Positions 23,282-32,583 are shown, counted from the first letter of the stretch. The stretch is DNA of 64,000 nucleotides from Streptomyces scabiei 87.22 (GCF_000091305.1 NC_013929.1:10044001-10108000); one strand, 5' to 3'. Made by a program: numbers and translations. The notes: generated from the letters alone by a model not told the origin.

Positions 23282-24463
23282 TCAGGTGACGATCCGGCAC
23301 GGAAGGCTGCTCAGCCCGTGCAGGGTGTTGTTCACGATGAACTCCGGCTTGCCGATCTCGAACCGGCGCACCCGTGCCAGCAGTGCTGTGAGCAGGGCGT
23401 GCGCCTCCAGCTTGGCCAGGTTCTGACCGACACAGGCGTGGATGCCGACGCCGAAGGTCAGGTGATCGGAAGGCTTCCGCGTGATGTCGAACAGCTCCGG
23501 GTCGTCCCACTTGCGTTCGTCGCGGTTGGCGGAGGCGTACATGACGGCGACACGATCGCCCGCGGGGATGGTGACGCCGTCGCACTCCCAAGCCCTGGTG
23601 GTCACCCTGCTGAAAACGGTGACCGGAGACGCGATGCGCAGAACCTCGAGGTAGGCGGCGGGCACGAGCGACGGGTCGGCCCGCAGCGCGTCCCACTGGT
23701 CGGGGTGCTGGGCGAACAGCCGGACGGCGGCCGCCAGGGAGAGGATCGTGGTGTCCATGCCCGTGGCGAGGAACGCCATCATGAGGGTGACCGCGGCGGC
23801 CTCGTCGATCTCGCCCGCGTCGACCGCCTCCCAGACGCGGGCGCCGAGACCGCCCTCGGCGAGCCGGTCCTTGGCGGCGGTGGTGGTGACGTACTGCAGC
23901 AGGGCCTGCTGCTGTCGCATCGCGGCAGGTGTCCGCTCTCCCACGGGACCCAGGCCCTCGAAGGTGGAGGCGCCGAACTCGAGGAGCTGGTCGCGGCCTT
24001 CCTCGGGAAGACCGATGAGATCGGCGACGAATCGCGGAGTGAATGCCTCCGCGAGATCGGACACCGCGTCGAACTCCGCACCGGTCGCCAAGCGGTCGAC
24101 GATGTCCTCTGCGGCGGCGGTCACCGATGGGCCGAGGTCCCGCAGCGCCCGGGGCATCAGCATGCGGGAGAGGATGACGCGCAGGGTGGTGTGGTGCGGG
24201 GGGTCGGAGGCCAGCACGCCGCCGGCCATCAGCTCGTTCATCCCGGCAGCGAAGCCCACGCCGGACGCGGAGCTGAACGTCTCGTGATCACGCAACGCGG
24301 CACCGACCTGCTCGTAGCGCGGCAACGCCCACGCGTCGAACCGGCTGAGCCGGACCACCGGTCCCGCATCCCGAAGGCGCGCATACACCGGATGGGGATC
24401 GAGAAGCGTGTCCGTGGCGAAAAGGTCGACGTCGCTTGAGGGCAGGGTCGTTGAAGGCATCAT
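23282..24463 (-). CDS. Cytochrome P450 (CYP199-like)
   Basis: 393 residues with all P450 landmarks: I-helix FLATGMDTT, ExxR in YLEVLR, and heme loop FGVGIHACVGQNLAKLE with the Cys ligand. The IHACVGQxxAxLE form resembles CYP199-type enzymes that O-demethylate para-methoxybenzoates; that substrate class is an inference. Start 24463, or the adjacent ATG at 24460. It is transcribed away from the aldehyde-dehydrogenase gene across a 670-base gap. It is paralogous to the P450 at 26692: both share SDVDLFA, PVYxxLRDxG and GGVLASDPPxH. No ferredoxin gene adjoins it, so it probably shares the one at 27885. Confidence 0.92.
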   Translation of the reverse strand: MMPSTTLPSSDVDLFATDTLLDPHPVYARLRDAGPVVRLSRFDAWALPRYEQVGAALRDHETFSSASGVGFAAGMNELMAGGVLASDPPHHTTLRVILSRMLMPRALRDLGPSVTAAAEDIVDRLATGAEFDAVSDLAEAFTPRFVADLIGLPEEGRDQLLEFGASTFEGLGPVGERTPAAMRQQQALLQYVTTTAAKDRLAEGGLGARVWEAVDAGEIDEAAAVTLMMAFLATGMDTTILSLAAAVRLFAQHPDQWDALRADPSLVPAAYLEVLRIASPVTVFSRVTTRAWECDGVTIPAGDRVAVMYASANRDERKWDDPELFDITRKPSDHLTFGVGIHACVGQNLAKLEAHALLTALLARVRRFEIGKPEFIVNNTLHGLSSLPCRIVT

Positions 24464-25133
24464 GGGCTCCGAGGTCGACGGTCGCCGTGTCAGCCGGCGC
24501 GGCTGTCACGGTGTGCATCCGCTGCGAGCGCGGTGCTCTTGTCCAGAGGTCCGCGTCATCTTCGGCCCGGCGGTCCACCAGCCGGTCCTCACACCGGCCT
24601 CACCCACGAGTGTGGCGGCACGAGAACGCCGGCCGCTTCACACGGGCCGCTTCACACGGCGCTCGCTGTTCCATCGATCCTGCCCATCGGCACGGGCCGG
24701 GGTCCAACAACGACTTGCGCACGCACCGATCGAAGGTTTCGATTCACAGGGCACAATCGCCATTTCCGATGGCTGTGTCCCGGCATCCGTGTTGGACTCC
24801 GGAGCCCGCTGAGCAGCATCATCAGCGAAGGACATCAGCAACGGGCAGACGGCCCGCGAGATCTGTGGAGCGCGGTACCTCGCCTCATTCCTCATGGATG
24901 TCGAGTACCGCTGACGCTCGAAGACGGACGAGGGCCATCGACCGCTCCGGTGGCCCCGCCCGCAGTCTCCGGCCATCCATCCCCGACCAAGGCATCCGCG
25001 TCCCAAGCGGTCCGCGTCGCGAACGGTCCGCGGCGCCGGAGCCCTCCTCGCGGATGGTCACGTCACCCCCACCTGGGCCCGCCTGCGTGGACCGTGCCCG
25101 CGCACAGACCTTCCCGACAATGGAGTCGCCCTC
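24464..25133. other. Long divergent intergenic region between a P450 and an aldehyde dehydrogenase gene
   Basis: About 670 bases without a credible gene: open frames here have random third-position composition and no recognisable motifs. It must hold the two divergent promoters. GTGTTGGAC at 24789-24797 also occurs in the LysR/dioxygenase intergenic region (from about 30243), but the match is short. GGAG lies about 10 bases before the ATG at 25134. Confidence 0.5.
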
Positions 25134-26615
25134 ATGGTCATCACCCGTGAACTGCTGATCGACGGCAAGGAGAAGGGTGCGCGATCCGGGCGCACCACGG
25201 CCGTCATCAACCCCGCCACCGGACAGATGTACGCCACCGTGGCCGCGGCCGGCGTCGAGGACGTCAGCAGCGCCGTCGACGCCGCCCGGGCCGCGTTCGA
25301 GGACTGGGCGAGGCTGGACCCGTACGCTCGTCGGGCGATCTTCGTCAAGGCCGCCGACCTGATGGAGCAGCGGCGCGAACACATCGTGGACCTGATGGCC
25401 GGTGAGGTGGGCGCCACGCGGTTGTGGGCCTCGTTCAACGTGACCCTGGCCGCCGCGCTGCTGCGCGAGACAGCCGCTCTGATCACCGCCCCGCAGGGCG
25501 AAGTGCTCGCCACCCAGCACGACGGCGCCCTCAGCCTCGCGGTGCGTGAACCCCTGGGCGTGGTGGCCGCGTTCTCCCCGTGGAACGCCCCCGTCATTCT
25601 CGGGACCCGCGCGGTTGCCGCCGCTCTCGCCGCCGGTAACACGGTCGTGCTGAAACCGAGCGAAGTGGCTCCTCAGTCCGCCGGACTTCTCATTGCGGAC
25701 CTGCTGAGTGAAGCCGGACTGCCCGACGGGGTCCTCAACGTGATCACGAACGACCCCGCCGACGCCGCGGAAACCGCCGAAGCCCTCATCGCCGATCCCG
25801 CGGTACGCGCGGTGAACTTCACCGGCTCGACCCACGTCGGACGGATCATCGGTGCCCATGCCGCAGGCCATCTCAAGCCCGCGCTGCTGGAGTTGGGCGG
25901 CAAGAACGCGGTCATCGTCCTGGACGACGCCGATGTGGACTACGCGGTGGACGCCGCCGCCTTCGCGGCGTTCATGAACTCCGGGCAGATCTGCATGTCC
26001 GCCGACCGGATCCTCGTACACGAGTCGCTCGCCGAGGAGTTCATCACCAAGTTCACGGCCAAGGTCACCGCACTGCCGTTCGGTGATCCCGCCGATCCGG
26101 CCACGGTGATCGGCCCGCTGGTCAACACGGACCCCGACCAGCGGTGCGGACTCTTCGCGGCACGCCGCATCGCCGCCCTGGTCGAGGACGCGGTCGCCAA
26201 GGGCGCCACCGTACTCGTCGGCGGCGAGATCGAGGACGCCTCTCACCCGGCGACCGTCCTGAGCGCGGTCCCCGCCCACGCCGACCTGCACGGCGCGGAG
26301 ACGTTCGGGCCGCTCTGCGTCGTCGACACCTTCGCCACCGACGACGAGGCCGTCGCGATGGCCAACGACACCGACCAGGGGCTGACCACCGGCATCATCA
26401 CCGAGAACGGCACGCACGGCCTGCGCGTGGCCCGAAGGCTGCGCACGGGCATGGTCCACATCAACGACCAGTCCGTCGCCGACGATCCCCAGGCGCCGTT
26501 CGGTGGAGTGGGATCCTCCGGCTACGGCCGCTTCGGAGGCCGCTGGGGCATCGAGGCCTTCAGCAACACGCGGTGGATCACGCTGGCCACCCAGCACGCC
26601 TCCTACCCCTTCTGA
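25134..26615 (+). CDS. Aldehyde dehydrogenase (aromatic-aldehyde type)
   Basis: 493 residues of the NAD(P)-dependent ALDH superfamily: PWNAPVILGTRAVAAALAAG (substrate and cofactor entry), NFTGSTHVGRIIGA, catalytic Glu in LLELGGKNAVIVLDD, catalytic Cys in NSGQICMSADR and AETFGPLCVV. PWNAPVILG with VINDQS-like segments (HINDQSVADDPQAPFGG) resembles vanillin/benzaldehyde dehydrogenases. It is closely paralogous to the ALDH at 36579, sharing SGYGRFGGRWGIE and SNTRW at the end. A strong hairpin (26621-26657) separates it from the following P450 gene. It probably oxidises the aldehyde made by the dioxygenase at 30387. Confidence 0.9.
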   Translation: MVITRELLIDGKEKGARSGRTTAVINPATGQMYATVAAAGVEDVSSAVDAARAAFEDWARLDPYARRAIFVKAADLMEQRREHIVDLMAGEVGATRLWASFNVTLAAALLRETAALITAPQGEVLATQHDGALSLAVREPLGVVAAFSPWNAPVILGTRAVAAALAAGNTVVLKPSEVAPQSAGLLIADLLSEAGLPDGVLNVITNDPADAAETAEALIADPAVRAVNFTGSTHVGRIIGAHAAGHLKPALLELGGKNAVIVLDDADVDYAVDAAAFAAFMNSGQICMSADRILVHESLAEEFITKFTAKVTALPFGDPADPATVIGPLVNTDPDQRCGLFAARRIAALVEDAVAKGATVLVGGEIEDASHPATVLSAVPAHADLHGAETFGPLCVVDTFATDDEAVAMANDTDQGLTTGIITENGTHGLRVARRLRTGMVHINDQSVADDPQAPFGGVGSSGYGRFGGRWGIEAFSNTRWITLATQHASYPF

Positions 26616-26620
26616 CGGTT

Positions 26621-26657
26621 CGGCGGAGGGCCGGCCTCGTGGGCCGGCCCTCCGCCG
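26621..26657 (+). terminator. Hairpin between aldehyde dehydrogenase and P450 genes
   Basis: A perfect 16-bp stem (CGGCGGAGGGCCGGCC at 26621-26636, partner 26642-26657) with a 5-base loop, 6 bases past the ALDH stop and 35 bases before the P450 start. It is a terminator or an attenuator lowering P450 expression relative to ALDH. Confidence 0.8.
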
Positions 26658-26691
26658 GCCGCGCTGACCACACAGCGGACAGGAAGCAAGG

Positions 26692-27882
26692 ATGATCTCT
26701 ACCACCACACCCGTCTCCGATGTGGACCTCTTCGCCGACGAGGTGCTCGACGACCCGTACCCCGTGTACGAAGAGCTGCGCGATCTCGGGGCTGCGGTCC
26801 ACCTGTCGCGCCACGGCTGCTGGGTGCTGCCGCGGTATGCGCAGGTGCGCGCGGCGTTGGGCGATCACGGACGGTTCTCCTCGGTCGACAGCGTCGGCCT
26901 CGACCCGGCTCTGAACGAGCGGCGCCGCGGTGGTGTGCTCGCGTCGGACCCACCCGAACACGACGTGCTGCGCGGTGTCCTGTCGGAGAGCCTGGCGCCG
27001 CGCGCCCTCGCCACACTGCGGACGGACATCGGCCGCCGGGCCGAAGAGCTCGTCGCCCCGCTCGTGGAGCGCCGAACCTTCGACGTGGTCCGCGACTTGG
27101 CCCGCGTCTTCCCCGTGAGCGTCGTCGCCGACCTGATCGGCATGCCCCTGGCGGCACGGGAGGAGGTCCTGCGGTTCGCCGACGCCTTCTTCAACACCTT
27201 CGGCCCGCTCAACGACCGCACCAGACAGTCCCTGCCGGTCGCCGAGACGCTGTTCGACGAACTCACCGCCATGATGAGCCGGGACAACCTCGAACCGGGC
27301 GGCTGGGGCCAGGCCGTCCACCGCGCCGCCGACCGGGGCGTGATCGGCGAGCACCAGGTCGTACCGCTGCTGCGGGCCTACCTCGTGGCGAGCATGGACA
27401 CCACCATCAACGCGATCGGCAGCGGTCTGTGGCTCCTCGCGCAGAGACCCGGGGCATGGCGGTCGCTGCGAGAGGACCGCAGTCTCGTGCCCTCGGTGTT
27501 CGAGGAGATCCTGCGCTACGAATCGCCCGTGCAGATGTTCTTCCGCAGGACCACCTGCCCCGTCAGGTACGGGGACGTCGTGATCCCGGAGCAGGCACAG
27601 GTGAGCCTGCTGTTCGGCTCGGCGAACCGGGACCCCCGCGAGTGGACCGATCCCGACCGTTTCCGGGTCGACCGGGCGCCGACGGGCCACGTCGGCTTCG
27701 GATACGGCGTCCACGGCTGCGCCGGCCAGGGCCTGGCGCGCATGGAGGCGCAGGCGGTCTTCTCCGCCCTGCTCGACCGCGTCGACTCCATCGAACTCGC
27801 CGGCCCGCCACGCCGGCATCTGAACAATGTGATCCGCGGGCTGGACAGCCTGCCGGTCACCGTGACCACCAGAAAGGTGTGA
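26692..27882 (+). CDS. Cytochrome P450 with atypical I-helix
   Basis: 396 residues. ExxR is in VFEEILR and the heme loop is FGYGVHGCAGQGLARME. In the I-helix the usual (A/G)G-x-(D/E)-T-T reads VASMDTT: Ser replaces the conserved Gly, while the acid-Thr pair is kept. It is paralogous to the P450 at 23282. Ferredoxin and reductase genes follow directly (GTG 2 bases past the stop, then a GTGA overlap), so this is a self-contained three-component P450 system. AGGAAG precedes the ATG. The substrate is unknown; an aromatic acid or ether is likely from the neighbours. Confidence 0.92.
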   Translation: MISTTTPVSDVDLFADEVLDDPYPVYEELRDLGAAVHLSRHGCWVLPRYAQVRAALGDHGRFSSVDSVGLDPALNERRRGGVLASDPPEHDVLRGVLSESLAPRALATLRTDIGRRAEELVAPLVERRTFDVVRDLARVFPVSVVADLIGMPLAAREEVLRFADAFFNTFGPLNDRTRQSLPVAETLFDELTAMMSRDNLEPGGWGQAVHRAADRGVIGEHQVVPLLRAYLVASMDTTINAIGSGLWLLAQRPGAWRSLREDRSLVPSVFEEILRYESPVQMFFRRTTCPVRYGDVVIPEQAQVSLLFGSANRDPREWTDPDRFRVDRAPTGHVGFGYGVHGCAGQGLARMEAQAVFSALLDRVDSIELAGPPRRHLNNVIRGLDSLPVTVTTRKV

Positions 27883-27884
27883 CC

Positions 27885-28070
27885 GTGAGCATCGAACTCA
27901 TTCCCGGCCGTTGTGAGGGACACGCGGTGTGCGAGGCCATCGCACCGGAGGTGTTCCGCGTGGACGACGACGGGATGGTGCAATTGGTCCCCGGCGGCGA
28001 CCACGCCGCCGCGACGGCCCTCGCGGCGGCGCGTTCCTGCCCGGTCGCGGCCCTGCGGGCCACGTCGTGA
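27885..28070 (+). CDS. [3Fe-4S] ferredoxin
   Basis: 61 residues, with Cys10 and Cys16 in RCEGHAVCE and Cys52 in SCPVAAL: three cluster Cys with a His/Ala in place of the fourth, typical of single-cluster P450 ferredoxins. The GTG start lies 2 bases after the P450 stop, and the stop overlaps the reductase GTG. It carries electrons from the reductase at 28067 to the P450s. Confidence 0.92.
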   Translation: MSIELIPGRCEGHAVCEAIAPEVFRVDDDGMVQLVPGGDHAAATALAAARSCPVAALRATS

Positions 28071-29167
28071 GGCGCATCGTCGTCGTGGGCGGCTCGATCG
28101 CGGCGGTGACCGCCGCGAGCTGGCTGCGCGTGCGGGGGTTCGACGGGACGCTCACCCTCCTGAGCGCCGAGACGGAACAGCCCTACACCCGCGTTCCCCT
28201 GTCCAAGACCGTGCTGTCCGGTGAGGCGACGGACGCCTCCACCGCGCTGCCGCCCCTCGACGACAGCGTCGTGGTGCGGCTCGGGACCCGGGCGGTCTCA
28301 CTGGACACCCGGGCACGCAGGGTGATCATCGACAACGGCGACCCGGTGCCCTACGACGGCCTGGTGATCGCCACCGGAGGACGGGCCCGACGGCTGAGCC
28401 CTCCCGGCATGACGGGAGAACGGGTGCTGCGCACGCTCGCCGACTGCGTGGCACTGCGCGAGGACCTGACCCGCGCCCGCAGCGTCCTGGTCGTCGGAGC
28501 GGGACTGCTGGGCATGGAGATCGCATCGACGTGCCGGACCCGCGGTCTCCAGGTCACCGTGGTCGACCGGGATCCGGCACTGCGCCGGGTGCTCGGGCCG
28601 CGCCTCGCCGAGGTGGTCACGGATGCCGCGCGTGAGCACGGAGTGTCGCTCAGGACGGTGCCCGCCGGCGTCCGGCTGGTCGGATCCCGCACGCTGGAGG
28701 GCGTCGACGCCGACGGAGACCTGCTCACCGCCGACGTGATCGTGTCGGCGGTCGGGGACGTACCCGCTGTCGACTGGCTCACCGGTTCCGGCCTGACGCT
28801 CGACCGTGGCGTGGTCACCGACTCCCGCGGCCGCGTCGCGGACGGCATCGTCGCGGCGGGGGATGCGGCGGTGGTCCGCGGTGCATGCCGCCGTCCGCAT
28901 TGGACCAACGCGGTGGAGCAGGCGCGAGTTGCGGCGGACGCACTGCTGGGGGAGGACGTGAGCAAGACGTCGCTTCCCGCGTACTTCTGGACCAACCAGT
29001 TCGGCGTCGACATCAAAGTCGCCGGGGAACCGGCCGGACTCGGAGAACCGGACCTGGTCGACGTCGACGGCAGCTCCATGGTCCTGCGCTGGTCGGCCGG
29101 CGCGGCAGCGACCGTGAACCACACGATGCCGGTCCGCAAACTCCGGCAGCTCGCCTCCGCTCCTTGA
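28067..29167 (+). CDS. NAD(P)H-dependent ferredoxin reductase (FAD)
   Basis: 366 residues with two dinucleotide folds: IVVVGGSIAAVTAASWLR (FAD) and VLVVGAGLLGMEIASTC (NAD(P)), plus the FAD motif DGIVAAGDAAV. The third Gly of the first motif reads Ser-Ile-Ala, as in some P450 ferredoxin reductases. The start is GTG at 28067, overlapping the ferredoxin stop (GTGA). It should pass electrons from NAD(P)H to the small ferredoxin for both P450s. The gene ends about 90 bases from the convergent LysR gene. Confidence 0.9.
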   Translation: MRRIVVVGGSIAAVTAASWLRVRGFDGTLTLLSAETEQPYTRVPLSKTVLSGEATDASTALPPLDDSVVVRLGTRAVSLDTRARRVIIDNGDPVPYDGLVIATGGRARRLSPPGMTGERVLRTLADCVALREDLTRARSVLVVGAGLLGMEIASTCRTRGLQVTVVDRDPALRRVLGPRLAEVVTDAAREHGVSLRTVPAGVRLVGSRTLEGVDADGDLLTADVIVSAVGDVPAVDWLTGSGLTLDRGVVTDSRGRVADGIVAAGDAAVVRGACRRPHWTNAVEQARVAADALLGEDVSKTSLPAYFWTNQFGVDIKVAGEPAGLGEPDLVDVDGSSMVLRWSAGAAATVNHTMPVRKLRQLASAP

Positions 29168-29257
29168 CGGGTCGTGAGCACAGGGCAGTTCAGATCACCA
29201 CTGTTGATGTGACCGCGCCGCTCAAGGAACGTGTGGGACCGCTCGGACAGCGGCCCG

Positions 29258-30211
29258 CTACCCCTCGCCGGACCCGGTCGGAGCCGGCGCCTCCTCCAAC
29301 CCGGGTGCTCCCGGCCCGGGCAGGCGGGTGAGCGCGAGACGCAGGAACGCCTGCGCGGCCGGAGAGGCCGGCGCCGGGTCGCGGTGGGCCAGGGCCAGGG
29401 GCTGAAGCGCCTGCGGGTCGTCGATGCGCAGGACGCAGTCGGCGTGATCGGCCGGGACGATCGCGTCGGCCGCCGGACGGGGCACGACGGTCACCCCGAT
29501 GTCCTCGAACGCCAGCGAGGCGAGGTCACCCGCGCTGCGCAACGCGCAGACACCCCGGCGACGGGCCCGCGCGCGGTCGAACGCGGCATCCACCTGTGCG
29601 CGCAGGCCCGTGTCGGGAACACATTCGAGGAAGCGTTCGCCGGCCAGCTCGCCCAGGCCGGTGACGCCGGCCCCGCGCAGCCGGTGCCGACGGCCCACGA
29701 CCGCCACCAGCGGCACCACGCTCAGCAGGTGGTAGGCGATGCCCGGCGGCAACTGGTGCTCGTGCAGGGCGACGACGGCGACCTCCAGTTCACCGGTGAG
29801 GAGCTGGGAGGTGGCCTGCACGCCGTCGGAGTCGAAGAGAGTGACCTCGACCGCGGGATAGGCCTCCTGGAACTCCCGCAGCAGACCGAGCTGGTCGATG
29901 TTCCCTGCCGTGAGCGTCACCGAGCCGATCCGCAGCCGCCCTCGCACGGGCCCGTCGAGCGAGGAGATCTCGGCGTGCATCTCCTGGACCGCCTTCAGCA
30001 CCCGCCGCGCGCAGGCGACGAAGATCTGCCCGGCCTGGGTCACGCGGACGCTGCGACTCGTCCGCTCGAAGAGCCGGGTTCCGACCTCCCGTTCGAGCTG
30101 GGTGATCTGGTGGCTGAGTCCGGACTGCCCGATGCGGCAGCGCGCCGCGGCCCGGGTGAAGTTGAGCTCGTCGGCGATGGCCACCGCGTACTCCATTTGC
30201 CGAAGATCCAT
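29258..30211 (-). CDS. LysR-family transcriptional regulator
   Basis: 317 residues: winged helix-turn-helix at 1-60 (MDLRQMEYAVAIADELNFTR, AAARCRIGQSGLSHQITQLE) and a periplasmic-binding-protein-like effector domain from about 88 (GRLRIGSVTLTAGNIDQLGL). It is divergent from the nine-gene dioxygenase operon, the usual layout for an activator that binds a pathway intermediate. The 175-base intergenic region should hold its sites. The effector is unknown, probably an aromatic compound. Confidence 0.9.
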   Translation of the reverse strand: MDLRQMEYAVAIADELNFTRAAARCRIGQSGLSHQITQLEREVGTRLFERTSRSVRVTQAGQIFVACARRVLKAVQEMHAEISSLDGPVRGRLRIGSVTLTAGNIDQLGLLREFQEAYPAVEVTLFDSDGVQATSQLLTGELEVAVVALHEHQLPPGIAYHLLSVVPLVAVVGRRHRLRGAGVTGLGELAGERFLECVPDTGLRAQVDAAFDRARARRRGVCALRSAGDLASLAFEDIGVTVVPRPAADAIVPADHADCVLRIDDPQALQPLALAHRDPAPASPAAQAFLRLALTRLPGPGAPGLEEAPAPTGSGEG

Positions 30212-30337
30212 CGCATTCTCCGATCATTTCGTGCGTGTTTCAGTGTTGGACGCCGCAGCCGTCGCGTCGACATGATGGGCAGCACAAGCTCGTCGCATCG
30301 CCTTCGCCGGAATCCTCTGTGCGGTCATCCAGAGGTA

Positions 30338-30360
30338 ATCAATCACATTCTTCGCTTGAT
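30338..30360. promoter_or_regulatory. Possible LysR-type site before the dioxygenase gene
   Basis: ATCAA and TTGAT form an inverted pair separated by 13 bases, ending 27 bases before the dioxygenase ATG. The arms are short, so this is tentative. A second AT-rich stretch (about 30215-30245) lies nearer the LysR gene. Confidence 0.3.
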
Positions 30361-30386
30361 CCGACCTTGCCACAAGGGAGAGAGCC

Positions 30387-31922
30387 ATGGCCACTGCAAT
30401 GACGCAGCCCGACGGGACACCCGGGCAGCAGCCCGTGAGCACCCAGCCACCCCCGGACACCATGCAGTTCCCGGACACGCGGCACTTCCAGGGATTCTTC
30501 GCCCCGTCGCGGATCGAGGCGGACGTGTACGACCTGGAGGTCGAGGGTCGTATACCCCCCGAGCTGAACGGCGCCTTCTACCGCGCCGCCGCGGACACCC
30601 AGTACCCGCCGCGGTTCCCGAACGACGTGTACATCAACGGCGACGGCATGATCCACATGGTGCGGTTCGACAACGGCCACGCGGATCTGAAGACCCGCTA
30701 CGTCCGCACCCAGCGCTTCCAGCTGGAACGCCAGGCACGCCAGGCCCTGTTCGGTGCCTACCGCAACCCCTACACCGACGACCCGTCCGTCGCCGGCATC
30801 GACGACAGCAACGCCAACACCGCGATCATCTGGCACGCGGGCAAGCTCCTCGCACTCAAGGAGGCGGCCCTCCCGTACGAGCTGGACCCGGCCACGCTGG
30901 AGACCAAGGGCATCTACGACTTCTCCGGCCAGATCCCCGGCCGTACCTTCACCGTGCACCCCAAGCACGACCCGCGCACCGGCGAGCTGATGGCCTTCGC
31001 CTACAACGCGAGCGGTCTGCCGGACAAGCAGATCCACCTCTACGAGATCGCCGCGGACGGCAAGGTCACCCGGACCCAGACCTTCGAGGTGCCGTACTCG
31101 TCGATGGTGCACGACTGGCTGGTCACCCGGGACCACCTGGTCTTCACCATCTCGCCCATGGTCGCCGACCCGGAGCAGCTGAAGCGGGAGGAGCAGTACT
31201 TCGTCTGGGACCCGAACCGGGAGACCCACGTCGCGATCATCCCCCGCGCCGAGGGCGTGAGCGGCATCAAGTGGTTCCGCAGCGAGCGGCTCCTGGAGAC
31301 CCACACCCTGAACGCCTGGACGGACGGCGACACCCTCGTCGGCGACCACTTCACCACCAAGTCCGGCTGGTTCTCCCAGTTCCCGAAGACGACCGCGGGC
31401 TACCTGCCCGAACAGCCGCCGTTCCTGCACCGGTGGACGTTCGACCTCACCCAGGGCGCCGCCCACTGGGACGACGCCACCGATACCTACCGCAGCGAGC
31501 AACTCCTCGCCTCGCCCGGTGACATGCCCCGGGTCGACCCCCGCGTGCTGATGGAGAAGAACCGGCACTCCTGGGTCGGCGGCATGCACCCCGATGTGCC
31601 GATGGCCGCGATCGGACCCATGGGCCCGCCGTTCAACTCCCTCATCCACCGCGACGACAGCACCGGCGCGACGGCCTTCTGGACCCCCGGCGAGCACGCC
31701 GCGCCCGAGGAGCCGGTGTTCATACCCAAGTCGGCGGACGCCGCCGAGGGCGAGGGCTATCTGCTGGCGTTGGTCGGCCGGCGCGACCAGATGCGGCACG
31801 ACCTGGTCGTCCTGGACGCCCTCGACATCGCCGCCGGCCCGATCGCCACCATAAAAATCCCCTTCCGGCTCCGGTACGGCTTCCACGGCACCTGGGTGCC
31901 CGCCGACGAACTGGGAAAGTGA
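30387..31922 (+). CDS. Carotenoid cleavage / lignostilbene-type non-heme iron dioxygenase
   Basis: 511 residues of the carotenoid oxygenase family. Four iron-ligand His regions are recognisable: TVHPKHDPRTGEL (about 191), SMVHDWLVTRD (about 238), LETHTLNAW (about 307) and FHGTWVP near the end. N-terminal PPELNGAFYRAAADTQYPP and YINGDGMIHMVRFDNG fit the lignostilbene/isoeugenol-cleaving branch rather than retinal-forming enzymes. It should split an alkene next to a phenolic ring with O2, giving aromatic aldehydes. No carotenoid genes are nearby, while aldehyde dehydrogenases and P450s are, supporting a stilbene or phenylpropenoid substrate. GGGAGAG precedes the ATG; it is the first gene of the operon. 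Confidence 0.9.
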   Translation: MATAMTQPDGTPGQQPVSTQPPPDTMQFPDTRHFQGFFAPSRIEADVYDLEVEGRIPPELNGAFYRAAADTQYPPRFPNDVYINGDGMIHMVRFDNGHADLKTRYVRTQRFQLERQARQALFGAYRNPYTDDPSVAGIDDSNANTAIIWHAGKLLALKEAALPYELDPATLETKGIYDFSGQIPGRTFTVHPKHDPRTGELMAFAYNASGLPDKQIHLYEIAADGKVTRTQTFEVPYSSMVHDWLVTRDHLVFTISPMVADPEQLKREEQYFVWDPNRETHVAIIPRAEGVSGIKWFRSERLLETHTLNAWTDGDTLVGDHFTTKSGWFSQFPKTTAGYLPEQPPFLHRWTFDLTQGAAHWDDATDTYRSEQLLASPGDMPRVDPRVLMEKNRHSWVGGMHPDVPMAAIGPMGPPFNSLIHRDDSTGATAFWTPGEHAAPEEPVFIPKSADAAEGEGYLLALVGRRDQMRHDLVVLDALDIAAGPIATIKIPFRLRYGFHGTWVPADELGK

Positions 31923-31929
31923 GCACGTC

Positions 31930-32583
31930 ATGCGACTCACCAGGTGCGGCCACGCCTGCGTCCGGCTGGAGCAGGACGGCGTCGTCATCGTCATCGACCC
32001 CGGCAGTTACTCCGACCCGCACGCGCTCGACGGTGCCCACGCGGTGCTCGTGACCCACGAGCACGTGGACCACTTCGCCGAGCCGCTCCTGCGCGCGGCG
32101 GCCGAAGCCGACCCCGGCCTGCGGATCTGGGCCGACCGAGCCGTGGCGGACCAGCTCACCGGGCTCGGCGGCGGCCGGGTCACGGTGGTCGGCGACGGGG
32201 ACACCATCGACCTCGACGGCGTGCGCGTCGAGGTGTACGGAGAACTGCACGCCGTGGTCCACCCCGACCTGCCGCGGGTCACCAACGTCGGCTTCCTCGT
32301 GGAGGACGGGGACACCACCGTCTTCCACCCGGGCGACGCCTTCACCGTGCCCGCGCGGCCGGTGGACACGCTGCTGCTGCCCGTACACGGCCCGTGGTCC
32401 AGGACGGGCGAAGTCATCGACTACGCCCGCGAGATCAAGCCCCGCAACGCTGTGTCCATCCACGACGGCGGGCTGAGCGACAGCGGGAACGCGCTGGCGG
32501 ACCACATGCTGCGGGTGTGCCTGCAGGACATCGGGGCCGATTATCAGCGGGTGGCGGCCGCGGCCGGAATCGAGCTCACGTGA
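31930..32583 (+). CDS. Metallo-beta-lactamase-fold hydrolase (UlaG-like)
   Basis: 217 residues. The metal signature is VTHEHVDHF (HxHxDH, about 42-48), with further ligands in ELHAVVHPDLP, TVFHPGDAF and LLLPVHGPW, the UlaG/lactonase branch. Family members open lactones or phosphodiesters. It starts 7 bases after the dioxygenase stop and its stop overlaps the next start (TGATG), so it is in the same operon. It could open a lactone formed from a ring-cleavage product (inference). Confidence 0.85.
   Translation: MRLTRCGHACVRLEQDGVVIVIDPGSYSDPHALDGAHAVLVTHEHVDHFAEPLLRAAAEADPGLRIWADRAVADQLTGLGGGRVTVVGDGDTIDLDGVRVEVYGELHAVVHPDLPRVTNVGFLVEDGDTTVFHPGDAFTVPARPVDTLLLPVHGPWSRTGEVIDYAREIKPRNAVSIHDGGLSDSGNALADHMLRVCLQDIGADYQRVAAAAGIELT

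Noticed and set aside
24436..25158. Overlapping frames filling the gap between P450 and ALDH genes
   Set aside because: Third-position composition is random, there is no ribosome site, and the peptides show no motif.
30387..31922. Carotenoid pathway gene
   Set aside because: No phytoene synthase, desaturase or cyclase genes are nearby; the setting of aldehyde dehydrogenases and P450s favours the lignostilbene/isoeugenol branch.
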